Shown here: piece after piece, positions 15,033-22,357 of the stretch
Position numbering within the stretch: the first letter of the stretch is position 1
Layout of the letters: every line of letters begins with the position of its first letter
IMG/VR virus record: IMGVR_UViG_3300034198_012880
Location: 1-23,376 of that record
Source: a virus
Strand: one strand, 5' to 3'
DNA: 23,376 bases
Program-made: the position numbers and the translations under genes
Notes under the pieces: generated by a model
What the model saw: the letters and a program-made list of their open reading frames with translations, nothing else
Databases searched by the model: none
Told to the model about the DNA's origin: nothing

Positions 15033-16368
15033 TGGGTAAAGTTACGTCCGGGACACTGATTGACATATCACTCAAAAACTGCTTGCCGCTATCCACTATT
15101 ATTTCATTCATCGCAGGATCATCCATCATCTCGAAATGCTGGATGGCTCTTTTTTCGTTTGGTGTTATCCACCACATAGCTGACAACGCATCAGCCTGAG
15201 CCTTCATGTCATCCTGCAATGCAGGTACATCACTCAAATCAATCTCAATGGTCCGTTTGATGCCATCTTTCGCATAGTGCGGAATCACACCATTGATTAA
15301 TGCATCTCTGAATAAATGTATGTTTGGCAATATGCTGTTAGTATAAAGCATTTTCATTGCCGTATTCATATTGTCATATGTTGAGGCCTGTTGATTGTTT
15401 AATAGCACCTCAGGAAATTTATACGCATTGCAAAGCTTTGTGAAATCTATTTTTTGCAGCTCAGCCACATCCAAATCCGCAAGGCTTAATCCTAACTCAA
15501 TGTATCCCATCTCACCAGCCGCAAAGTATGGCGCACCCTTGTTGGAGGAATTTCTCAAATAAGATGCAAAATCAGTTTTACGCTGTCCCAATGATTCAAT
15601 GGTAAAATCAGCCTTTTCATACACTATCCCGGGGACGCCACCGTTTTGCATCTGAGCCACGCTCGCATCCATCCCGGCATTGAGTCTTGTCAATCTCTTA
15701 CTCAACACCTGCAACGGACTAAGCCCACGCCATTGTTGACCATTGGTAACCGTCGGATTATAATACTTAACATGTATGATATCCTCAACTGGAATAGTAC
15801 CGCTGAATCCTTGGTCTAAGTATTGATATCCCAATACACGTTGAGGAAATGTATCAGAGATGACAACAGTAACATTTTGATTATTAAGTGTGTGCAGTAT
15901 CACTTTGCCTGCATTGGGTCCTAGCTCCAAAATCTCTTTATACAAAAACAATTCCCCTGTAATATAAAGGATTGAATAATATTTCACTCTATCCTCATAG
16001 CTCATCGACTCAATGAACATGTCAAACTTATCAGTCTCAGGCAAATCTACCAGCGCCTTTGTCTGAAAGTATCTGCCCTGTATAGTTTGCTGACCATGTC
16101 GCCTAAATGATTTCATCATATTATCATCGACAATCTGATAGCCATACATTGGAATCCTTGCCGCCGTATCTGCCAGGTATGAGATAACAGAGTAAACATC
16201 ATCCACCGATGTGTACGCATCAATGCTCTCAAGAATCTGCCAGTTGGGAAATATACTCGTTGATGCGTTTATCAGCACCTGTGATGATCTCTGTTGCAAT
16301 TGCTTCACCTGTCCCTCCAACGCTCTCATCTTTTTGCTGTTCGCGAACAGCCTATCAATTAGTCCCAT
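15025..16368 (-). CDS. Portal protein, HK97/SPP1 type
   Basis: A 447-residue protein, a normal length for HK97-type portals. The ATG at 16366-16368 gives MGLIDRLFANSKK, like many HK97 portals; an upstream TTG at 16372-16374 is rejected. Landmarks: VYSVISYLADTAARIPMYGY (60s-80s region), GELFLYKE, the VEDIIHVKYYNP block near the middle, GLSPLQVLSKRLTRLNAG (about 225-242) and the NNQQASTYDNMNTAMKMLY segment (about 325-343). A dodecamer forms the DNA channel at one capsid vertex and binds the terminase and the gp6-like adaptor. It begins 14 bases inside the terminase large subunit gene. Assignment is firm. Confidence 0.9.
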   Translation of the reverse strand: MGLIDRLFANSKKMRALEGQVKQLQQRSSQVLINASTSIFPNWQILESIDAYTSVDDVYSVISYLADTAARIPMYGYQIVDDNMMKSFRRHGQQTIQGRYFQTKALVDLPETDKFDMFIESMSYEDRVKYYSILYITGELFLYKEILELGPNAGKVILHTLNNQNVTVVISDTFPQRVLGYQYLDQGFSGTIPVEDIIHVKYYNPTVTNGQQWRGLSPLQVLSKRLTRLNAGMDASVAQMQNGGVPGIVYEKADFTIESLGQRKTDFASYLRNSSNKGAPYFAAGEMGYIELGLSLADLDVAELQKIDFTKLCNAYKFPEVLLNNQQASTYDNMNTAMKMLYTNSILPNIHLFRDALINGVIPHYAKDGIKRTIEIDLSDVPALQDDMKAQADALSAMWWITPNEKRAIQHFEMMDDPAMNEIIVDSGKQFLSDMSISVPDVTLPNG

Positions 16369-17854
16369 ATGCAAATACCATTTTTGGTTTTAGTTCGAAT
16401 ATCTCCCGCATCATGAACATATCCATTAGATCCGGTGAGTCTCCATTCAATTTTGATTTCATCTCATCCTTGCTCACTATCCTCAGCTTCCCGTCATGGT
16501 CAGCCTTATCCCTCTTAATCGCCTTACGCTCAAATAAAAATCTTTGTCTGATGGTCATCTGATTATCATACATCTTATTCGCCACTTTGTCACTTATTTT
16601 CATCTGCCCCCTCATCACCCTATCACCAGTGCGATAGAAACATTGTGTCTTGAGATTGAAATAGTTTTCCTTTATCAACCTGCCACTTGCTTCGTCTTTC
16701 ACTGGCATTGGCGCACTGCCACCATTGAATGGAACAGCGCCACGAATGAATCCGTCAATGTAGCTACCCACACCATCAGAGTCATAACAAATATAACGAT
16801 TTTCAACCGAATATCTTCGAGCCATCCTCGCAATCAAATCAATAACTTCCTTACCGTCTGACTTATCCATAATCTCAATATCCATCAGCTCCATCCCTTC
16901 CCAATATCCAACTACAAGCTTATTGCTCCCCTTCATCGCAATATCTGCCGTTATATATCGTCCTGTATTATCAACGCCTTTGATATTCTCAAACAGCCCT
17001 AAAAATGGCTCATGCTCATAGATGTCCATCGGACTATTGCTCACTTTCCATCTGCCCTCCAATAGTTGCCGCCTTGTATCCTCATCCTGACTCAACAAAT
17101 TACCCGGATAAGATGGGTCATTCTTTAATCCCTCTTTGTTGTCATAGATGGACCCGGATACAAAAGTGATTGACTTTATGAAGTCCTCCGCCCTCAATCC
17201 TGATGCCTTGATCATTGGCTCGATGATGTGTCCGGCTTTGTTACGTACTTCATCATAATTGTCACCCCATATGTAACCCTCACCGTATTTTATAAAGTAT
17301 CTTAGCTTGCCTCTACGCTCTAATATTGGGAATCCAGTGTCTGTATCTATCCACCACGAAATCAATTTAAACACCCATGATTCAGGGTCAGGGTTGCAGG
17401 TTGCCCTAACATATGGCTTTACGCCGCAATCAGATCTATTCCTGGATAGCAAATAAAAGAACATCGACTCACTGAAATGCGTCAACTCATCAAATCCTAA
17501 GAATGGAATTTGAGACCCTTGCCAGTCATATTTATTTTTCTCATGCTCCAAATGTCTAAATGATAATTTGGCACCCGACTTGAATCTCCAGTCCAATGTA
17601 GACTCCCTTGGCTCAGCACCTACTAATGTGTAAAGCTTCATCGATGTATCCCAAAGTCCGCCCTCGTTTCTAATCTGCACCGATGTGCGTCTAAATATCA
17701 CACCGCCAAAGTTTGGGATGGATACATGTCGCAATGGATCAAGCAGGAGCGCAAATGTCTTGCCAACAAATGCAGCCGCACCACCGATGACAATATCTGC
17801 CTTGCTCGATAGTGCGATATCCTGATAGCCTGGTTGTGGTTTAATTATCTGCAT
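16355..17854 (-). CDS. terL: Terminase large subunit
   Basis: A 499-residue packaging motor and nuclease, started at the ATG 17852-17854 rather than the adjoining TTG. The ATPase domain has an unusual P-loop, GGAAAFVGKT (24-33), the FRRT adenine-side motif (54-57), Walker B with FLGFDELTHF (about 118-127), and the coupling segment VRATCNPD (149-156). The RNase H-like nuclease domain shows Asp304 in ITADIA, Asp358/Asp360 in YDSDGVG and Asp475/Asp478 in PDLMDMF, fitting the metal-binding acidic triad. It joins the portal to pump DNA into the prohead and cuts it at the end. It overlaps terS by 14 bases and the portal gene by 14 bases. The P-loop is one residue longer than the GGAAGGGKS form usual in relatives. 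Confidence 0.93.
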   Translation of the reverse strand: MQIIKPQPGYQDIALSSKADIVIGGAAAFVGKTFALLLDPLRHVSIPNFGGVIFRRTSVQIRNEGGLWDTSMKLYTLVGAEPRESTLDWRFKSGAKLSFRHLEHEKNKYDWQGSQIPFLGFDELTHFSESMFFYLLSRNRSDCGVKPYVRATCNPDPESWVFKLISWWIDTDTGFPILERRGKLRYFIKYGEGYIWGDNYDEVRNKAGHIIEPMIKASGLRAEDFIKSITFVSGSIYDNKEGLKNDPSYPGNLLSQDEDTRRQLLEGRWKVSNSPMDIYEHEPFLGLFENIKGVDNTGRYITADIAMKGSNKLVVGYWEGMELMDIEIMDKSDGKEVIDLIARMARRYSVENRYICYDSDGVGSYIDGFIRGAVPFNGGSAPMPVKDEASGRLIKENYFNLKTQCFYRTGDRVMRGQMKISDKVANKMYDNQMTIRQRFLFERKAIKRDKADHDGKLRIVSKDEMKSKLNGDSPDLMDMFMMREIFELKPKMVFAYGTN

Positions 17855-18152
17855 CAATAATCTCGGTAGTTATTGCCGGAATATCCCTGCCATTGTCCGG
17901 AATCTGTATGACCTGGATCTGTTCAATAGATTGAATGGCGTCTATGTTTATATTTTCTTTCGGCTTGCCGATGGCATGCTCATAAACAAACTTTATCAAA
18001 GTTGGCTCACCTGATTGCAGCAATGATACAAGACCATCCTGAAGTGTGCCATGTATTTGCTCGATGGCTGCAATACAAAGATTGCGAACCCTCAATTCCT
18101 CATGTAATGGTTTGCGTCCAGCCCCTGGCCTTGCGCCTCCTAGTCCTGCCAT
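17841..18152 (-). CDS. terS: Terminase small subunit
   Basis: A 103-residue protein whose N-terminus, GGARPGAGRKP (5-15), is the Gly/Arg-rich start seen in many phage terminase small subunits and related HTH proteins. Residues about 18-68 are helical with AAIEQIHGTLQDGLVSLL and FVYEHAIGKPKE, typical of the DNA-recognition and oligomerisation helices; the tail is acidic and likely flexible, contacting TerL. It recognises the packaging site on concatemeric DNA. It is the first gene of the late region, 34 bases after the T tract of an intrinsic terminator, with the leader TAAAATTC just before the ATG. Its promoter must overlap or precede the terminator; I could not fix it by eye. Confidence 0.85.
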   Translation of the reverse strand: MAGLGGARPGAGRKPLHEELRVRNLCIAAIEQIHGTLQDGLVSLLQSGEPTLIKFVYEHAIGKPKENINIDAIQSIEQIQVIQIPDNGRDIPAITTEIIDADN

Positions 18153-18187
18153 TGAATTTTACATATTTATTCATCCACAATTTACAA

Positions 18188-18214
18188 ATAAAAAGCCAGT
18201 GTAGAAACACCGGC
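18188..18214 (-). terminator. Intrinsic terminator between early and late genes
   Basis: On the minus strand an 8-bp stem (GCCGGTGT with ACACTGGC, one G-U pair, arms 18207-18214 and 18195-18202) closes a four-base loop and is followed by TTTTTATTT (18194-18186 region). It lies 17 bases after the 48-residue gene and before terS, marking the end of the replication-side operon. Confidence 0.8.
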
Positions 18215-18230
18215 CGACTTTAAACCCCTA

Positions 18231-18377
18231 CTACCTTCGATTGTAAGTAATAAACAAAATTAATGCAAACACCAACACCACCCAAATAGAACCAAATAAA
18301 ATTGGATAAAAATTCATCAGGATGGTTGATGCCAATATCAACGATAAAAATATTATGAAAGTAATTATTCTACCCAT
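18231..18377 (-). CDS. 48-residue membrane protein
   Basis: A short frame from the ATG at 18375-18377 to a TAG at 18231-18233 encodes 48 residues. It is almost wholly hydrophobic: ITFIIFLSLILASTILMNF (5-23) and SIWVVLVFALILFITY (30-45), with a basic end (NRR). The start overlaps the stop region of the 125-residue gene by 13 bases, and an intrinsic terminator follows 17 bases after its stop, so it looks like the last gene of the early operon. I do not know its function. Small double-pass phage proteins are often lysis timing, superinfection-exclusion or host membrane-modifying factors, but nothing specific supports one choice. Confidence 0.6.
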   Translation of the reverse strand: MGRIITFIIFLSLILASTILMNFYPILFGSIWVVLVFALILFITYNRR

Positions 18378-18742
18378 TTATAGTTTGCTTTGCGTTTGAC
18401 CATATTTTCAGCCTCTTTAATTGATATATCAAACTGATACGCTAAATCATTCAATGATTCAAAAATAATGCCCGTATCAGCCTCCAAAATGCGTTTAAAC
18501 TGCTTCAATGCTTTTTTAACCTTAGGACGGTAAAAAGAATATATTTTCTCACCATTCAAAAATAAATCTAATCTCCGACCAGTTGCATTAAAATTGAGCC
18601 GGCAGTTTTCAATCACTTCCTCATCACATCTCCTCATCAAAACTATACGGTTGACAATGTTTGTCTTTTTCTCAATAAGGTCATAAACGTACTTTATCTT
18701 ACCCTGAAACTTTGGAAAAGTCTGTTTTGTATTTTCAATCAT
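18365..18742 (-). CDS. Unknown protein with HTH-like C-terminus
   Basis: A 125-residue basic protein. Residues 40-85 have strand-like segments (ENCRLNFNATGRRLDLFLNG) followed by a lysine-rich helix (KVKKALKQFKRIL). Residues about 96-116 (SLNDLAYQFDISIKEAENMV) have the spacing of a helix-turn-helix: a helix with Leu-Ala, a turn at Asp-Ile-Ser, and a second helix. I do not recognise the family. Its ATG lies 23 bases from the nearest repeat of the 9-bp cluster at 18765-18782, so its own leader carries these sites; it could bind them as a regulator or replication factor. That link is inference from position and the HTH-like pattern. Confidence 0.6.
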   Translation of the reverse strand: MIENTKQTFPKFQGKIKYVYDLIEKKTNIVNRIVLMRRCDEEVIENCRLNFNATGRRLDLFLNGEKIYSFYRPKVKKALKQFKRILEADTGIIFESLNDLAYQFDISIKEAENMVKRKANYKWVE

Positions 18743-18764
18743 TTACGTATTGTATTTTTTTATT

Positions 18765-18858
18765 GTAATCAATGTAACCGATTTTTTCGTCTATATATAA
18801 TATATTAATTTATTTACTATAGAGAAAAAAATATCTAAAAATCGATTACATCGGTTAC
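18765..18858. repeat. Inverted pairs of 9-bp repeats flanking an AT-rich segment: candidate replication origin or operator
   Basis: Unit GTAACCGAT occurs as tandem pairs: 18765-18773 (GTAATCAAT) with 18774-18782 (exact) on the plus strand, and 18841-18849 (ATCGATTAC) with 18850-18858 (ATCGGTTAC) inverted. Between the pairs, 18783-18840 is 88% A+T (7 G/C in 58). Further units lie at 18907-18915 (exact), 18946-18954 (exact, inverted, in the primase end), 19033-19050 (two tandem GTAATCGAT) and 19063-19071 (GGAACCGAT). Iterons beside an AT-rich melting region next to the primase-helicase gene fit a phage origin; operator sites for the downstream gene are the main alternative. Confidence 0.65.
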
Positions 18859-18906
18859 ATTTAACAAAAGTGAAATTTAATTCAATGAGTTTCAATTAGT
18901 TGCGAT

Positions 18907-19071
18907 GTAACCGATTTTTTCACATTAGAAGTATTTTTCATCAATATCGGTTACATTTGGCCATATTTTCACTGACTCATCAAGATTTTTATTAATTCGA
19001 AACATCTTTTGGTTACCGTTTTGCCTGTTTTTGTAATCGATGTAATCGATTTCTAAAGTCTTGGAACCGAT
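18907..19071. repeat. Outlying copies of the 9-bp repeat, into the primase gene
   Basis: These are the further copies of the unit at 18765-18858: 18907-18915 exact on the plus strand and followed, like the copy at 18774, by a run of T; 18946-18954 exact and inverted; 19033-19041 and 19042-19050 in tandem with one change each; 19063-19071 with one change. The last four lie inside the primase-helicase coding sequence, where the codons for DYIDY are used to hold the tandem pair. Confidence 0.6.
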
Positions 19072-21294
19072 TTCTAATGCTTTTTTAAACCTCTTCAATG
19101 AGTAATCTTTTTTATCTAATTCGTACCTGGTTAGGTAGTTTTTCCACTCATCAGACATGCTCATCTCTACCCCTATTTTTGTCTCAATAAGGTCATCAAA
19201 GTAGTCCAAAAAGTCCTCACCAAATTGCAATTTTATTTGTTTTCTTTTCAGCTTTTCAGAATTATCGACCGCTAAAATGCCATCATTCATATAACGATGC
19301 ACACAATAAAACATAAAATTGTAGAACTTTAGCCACTCATCATGATCCCAACCATCAAAAAACTGCACCCCAAAATAGTCCATTGGTGTCTTTGTTGAGC
19401 TAAAAAATGAGGCAAATTCAAGCACTCTTTGCCGTCTTTTAGCATGCTCAGCATTATTAGCTATGCTATAATTAGTTGTAAATGCTATTTTTGGTGACTC
19501 ATCATACTTCAAAAAAAGCTCATCTTTATTCTTTTTTTCGATGGTCATACCTTCGGTTATGGTTGGATAGTAACGCTCAAAATCCACGTTTTTTGGGCAA
19601 TCCTCAATCACTACTACCTTGGTACCAAGCCCGACCCTTTGAAATGCAAAGGTCTTGTCTGGTCTGAAATTCTTACCGTCTATTCTTACAACTGGTATCA
19701 ATTTAGATATTGCCTGAAAGAAAATGCCTTTTCCGGTTCCGCCACCTTTTGACTCATCATCCGTCTCCTCAGCCAGGATGGGTGCATAAGGCTTTGTTGG
19801 GTCTTTATAGCTATGCAAAATATATCCTATGAGTGTGATGGCATAATCAATGCGCGCCTGATCATCACCACTGATGCAGCGGATAAACTGATAATACATT
19901 GAATATTCCGGCTCAAAGTCATTGATAATTTTAATGTCAAAATCATTGATTTGATTGGACCATATGTACCCATCAATATCCTCATATTTAATGGCTTTGA
20001 TGCCATCTTTTGTTATTGTGATTATTTCATTGCGAAATGGGAAAAAGCACCTTTGCTTTTCATCTTTGAGTATTTGCACTTCACGCTCGTTGATAAACTC
20101 AAAAAATGCATCTGAAAAAATGCTGTTACTATTTTTTATTATAGCCTCAAGCACATCATAATTTTTAGACTCTTCCAACTCTTTTTTGATAATCTTTTTT
20201 ATTGACTCAGGGTAAATCTCAGATATCTGTTTATTTTCTGACATAACGAGACGATAAATGCCTGTTTTCTTATCATGGAAATAGAGATGGATGTTGTGAT
20301 TTTTGAATAGATGATCCTGCAGTTTATATCTGCTTATGACCACCTGCCCGCTTTTGGTATAGTCCCAGTATAACATGTCATCCTGTTCCTCTCCATATTC
20401 TGCAGATAATTGGTCAGCAGCTTTGCGCCAATTGTCACCGCATTCGAGATGAGAGTAAACAGCAAATGGATTGTATCCCTTATTCTTAAATGATGTTGAT
20501 GTTGTGTGCGGATAAAATATGCGTGTAGCCTTAAAAAATACCGCTGATGTGGCTGATGTGGTCTGACCAGGTCTGAGAAAATATATCTTATCAGCATCCT
20601 CACGAACAATGGACCAGCCGTGTCTTAATAATAGTGCCATTACATCACCGCGTTTATTATAGTCATCAAATACGCTCCCGGCTTTGCTAGATTTTGGCTT
20701 TTCGCTTATGCTTATCGGCTCAATAATCTGATTAAACTCACGGGCGATGGATAGCAACATATCACGCTCGTCAATAGTGATGACAGGGATGGGATTAGAG
20801 TCTAATGGCTGATAGCCATCTGATGGAGGCGCGACGACATATCCTGCTTCACCACGTGTCTCAATGAGTACAAATTGCTTTGCGTTTGGATTAGCATATT
20901 TCTCATCCTGTGTCGCTGGCCGCTCTGCCAGCTTTTGGTTGCCTTCAATCATTTCACAACGGTAGTATATATGATAACCATTTGACCGTGTCTTGATGAT
21001 GTGAAGCTTGGCAAATAGTTGGGGTGAGTAATCTAAAAGCTTAGCCATGTAATGATTAAAGTCAATCCCATATTTGCAGTCAATGTCAATGACTTCGAGA
21101 TTGCCGGATATGGCACCACAGATCACGGCGATGCCCTGCGCCTTTGGGTTGCTGAACATCTGTCGGATGGTCTCCTCGGCTGCTATTTGTGATTGATATT
21201 TTTTCCAAGGGTAGATGGATGTCTTGGAGGCATCAGTTGGAATGACTGATAGTCCATTGGTCGCGTAGTTGATCGCGCAGTGTAATAAGCTCAT
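18925..21294 (-). CDS. Primase-polymerase fused to SF3 helicase, replication protein
   Basis: A 789-residue replication protein. Residues 1-165 form a Prim-Pol domain: GLSVIP (14-19), the metal-binding pair Asp70/Asp72 in VIDID, SNGYHIYY with His108, and the RGEAGYVVAPPS block (147-158). Residues 200-300 include YNPFAVYSHLECG, a linker region familiar from Bacteroidota phage primases. Residues about 465-640 form a superfamily 3 helicase: P-loop GGGTGKG (517-523), Walker B VVVIED (560-565), motif C FTTN (605-608) and basic RRQR (620-623) as likely arginine finger. It would prime and unwind at the origin as a hexamer. Its ATG lies 62 bases inside the VRR-NUC gene; Prim-Pol homology begins within about ten residues, so the early start is needed. 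Origin-like repeats overlap its 3' end. Confidence 0.9.
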   Translation of the reverse strand: MSLLHCAINYATNGLSVIPTDASKTSIYPWKKYQSQIAAEETIRQMFSNPKAQGIAVICGAISGNLEVIDIDCKYGIDFNHYMAKLLDYSPQLFAKLHIIKTRSNGYHIYYRCEMIEGNQKLAERPATQDEKYANPNAKQFVLIETRGEAGYVVAPPSDGYQPLDSNPIPVITIDERDMLLSIAREFNQIIEPISISEKPKSSKAGSVFDDYNKRGDVMALLLRHGWSIVREDADKIYFLRPGQTTSATSAVFFKATRIFYPHTTSTSFKNKGYNPFAVYSHLECGDNWRKAADQLSAEYGEEQDDMLYWDYTKSGQVVISRYKLQDHLFKNHNIHLYFHDKKTGIYRLVMSENKQISEIYPESIKKIIKKELEESKNYDVLEAIIKNSNSIFSDAFFEFINEREVQILKDEKQRCFFPFRNEIITITKDGIKAIKYEDIDGYIWSNQINDFDIKIINDFEPEYSMYYQFIRCISGDDQARIDYAITLIGYILHSYKDPTKPYAPILAEETDDESKGGGTGKGIFFQAISKLIPVVRIDGKNFRPDKTFAFQRVGLGTKVVVIEDCPKNVDFERYYPTITEGMTIEKKNKDELFLKYDESPKIAFTTNYSIANNAEHAKRRQRVLEFASFFSSTKTPMDYFGVQFFDGWDHDEWLKFYNFMFYCVHRYMNDGILAVDNSEKLKRKQIKLQFGEDFLDYFDDLIETKIGVEMSMSDEWKNYLTRYELDKKDYSLKRFKKALEIGSKTLEIDYIDYKNRQNGNQKMFRINKNLDESVKIWPNVTDIDEKYF

Positions 21295-21544
21295 GTGTAA
21301 GTTGGTTGATAGATGATATTACTAAAACGATAAAACCTAGGTTGCGTAATTGCTTATGGCGATAAGCCTGCAGTTCAGAGACAATGCCTTTCTCAGATTT
21401 GACCTCTATAAATATGGTCACGCCTGATTTATGGGCTTGAAGGTCAGGCCATCCGTTCTTGTTGGACTGGATGATTTTTACTGTGTACCATCCGTATTTT
21501 TCAAAGAATTGAATGACCTGATGTTGGATGTCTGACTCTTTCAT
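21233..21544 (-). CDS. VRR-NUC family nuclease
   Basis: A 103-residue single-domain protein with the VRR-NUC (PD-(D/E)xK) core: N-terminal helix ESDIQHQVIQFFEKYG, SNKNGWPDLQAH with Asp34, then strand IFIEVKSEKG with Glu47/Lys49, and Gln59 in ELQAYRHKQL, followed by strand GFIVLVIS. Stand-alone versions are common in phage replication regions and are thought to process DNA branches or junctions. It starts 4 bases inside the preceding gene (ATGA) and its 3' end overlaps the primase start by 62 bases. Family call is firm; the natural substrate is unknown. Confidence 0.9.
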   Translation of the reverse strand: MKESDIQHQVIQFFEKYGWYTVKIIQSNKNGWPDLQAHKSGVTIFIEVKSEKGIVSELQAYRHKQLRNLGFIVLVISSINQLTHELITLRDQLRDQWTISHSN

Positions 21545-21762
21545 TTTTTATTCTCAATCATTGGCGATTGAGGTATAAAGTTAGTCCCATTTCCGCCAAC
21601 TTTATTAAGGAAGTCAATTTCTACCTTTGCCGAGTTGATAATCACCTGGGCGACATCAGCTATGGCTTTAGCCTTGTCAATCTCAATTGGGTTGTCCTGA
21701 TCCAACAATCCTTCGATGGTTGCAAATAAATGGTTGCGAAGGTCGTCAATTTTGTTTCTCAT
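21541..21762 (-). CDS. Small conserved phage protein of unknown function
   Basis: A 73-residue protein with two predicted helices (DDLRNHLFATIEGLLDQ, then KAKAIADVAQVIINSAKVEIDFL, about 28-51) and a disordered C-terminus. The second helix resembles a small protein I have seen in replication regions of phages from several phyla, for which no function is established as far as I know. It overlaps the HNH gene upstream by 17 bases and the VRR-NUC gene downstream by 4 bases. A helper or DNA-bound role is possible but unsupported by motifs. Confidence 0.65.
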   Translation of the reverse strand: MRNKIDDLRNHLFATIEGLLDQDNPIEIDKAKAIADVAQVIINSAKVEIDFLNKVGGNGTNFIPQSPMIENKK

Positions 21763-22357
21763 TGATTTTCTTTTTAAGTGTGTTTTTTAATTTTATTAAT
21801 TGTTGCAGTTCTGCCGGGTATTTGTGGAGCTGATTTCTTTTTACATTCTCAGCCCTGGTAATCAGCTCAAGGTTGTCAATGTCGCAATTTAAAGGGTTTT
21901 TATCTTTAAATGTGATACAATGCTGTGGAGGGACGGGACCGTATTTATCTGTCCATACTTTACGATGCAATAAGACAAAATTACCTTCAGATAATCTGAT
22001 CATTTTGTAACCATCGGCATTGATCACAATATAACCGTCATATTTTGTATTATGTGGCTTATGGCCTTTTTTAAAGAATCCTGCCTTTACCTTCTCATAT
22101 ACTTTTGTGGGCATTTTTTGTCCTGTGTTGTGTGGCTTGTGTCCTTTATTATATCTATGCTTTTTGCCATTCTTTGCCAGCTTTTTTCTTTCCTCAATCA
22201 TGAAAGCTTCAGACTTTCTGATGTTCAGACTAAAAGCTTTTTGCTGGATGCATGCAACTTTTCTTTTTAATATTTTAGATAGGTCGCAAGTGTTCATATC
22301 CGGGTATTTTTCCCATAATATTTCAACCTCTTTTTTTGTCCATCTTTTAAATTTCAT
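21746..22357 (-). CDS. HNH endonuclease with N-terminal HTH
   Basis: A 203-residue protein. Residues 4-48 (RWTKKEVEILWEKYP, then CDLSKILKRK) look like a Myb/SANT-type or sigma-like HTH for DNA binding. Two copies of a KGHKPHNT motif (71-78 and 97-104) resemble NUMOD3 repeats of homing endonucleases. The HNH_3 domain spans about 108-178: YIVINADGYKMI, LLHRKVW with His131, HCITFKDKNPLNCDIDNLEL (Asn163) and the tail TRAENVKRN. It may be a free-standing homing-type nuclease or a phage nuclease used in replication or packaging. No intron or intein boundary is seen around it. It starts 11 bases inside the membrane-protein gene upstream. Confidence 0.87.
   Translation of the reverse strand: MKFKRWTKKEVEILWEKYPDMNTCDLSKILKRKVACIQQKAFSLNIRKSEAFMIEERKKLAKNGKKHRYNKGHKPHNTGQKMPTKVYEKVKAGFFKKGHKPHNTKYDGYIVINADGYKMIRLSEGNFVLLHRKVWTDKYGPVPPQHCITFKDKNPLNCDIDNLELITRAENVKRNQLHKYPAELQQLIKLKNTLKKKINEKQN

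Noticed and set aside
18765-19071. CRISPR array
   Set aside because: Units are 9 bp, occur in both orientations with irregular spacing, and partly lie in coding sequence; no spacer pattern.
20334-20609. Minus-strand 91-codon frame inside the primase gene
   Set aside because: Fully contained in another frame of a firm gene, with no motif of its own.
22008-22020. GTAACCATCGG, similar to the 9-bp repeat
   Set aside because: A single partial match inside the HNH gene, far from the cluster; likely chance.
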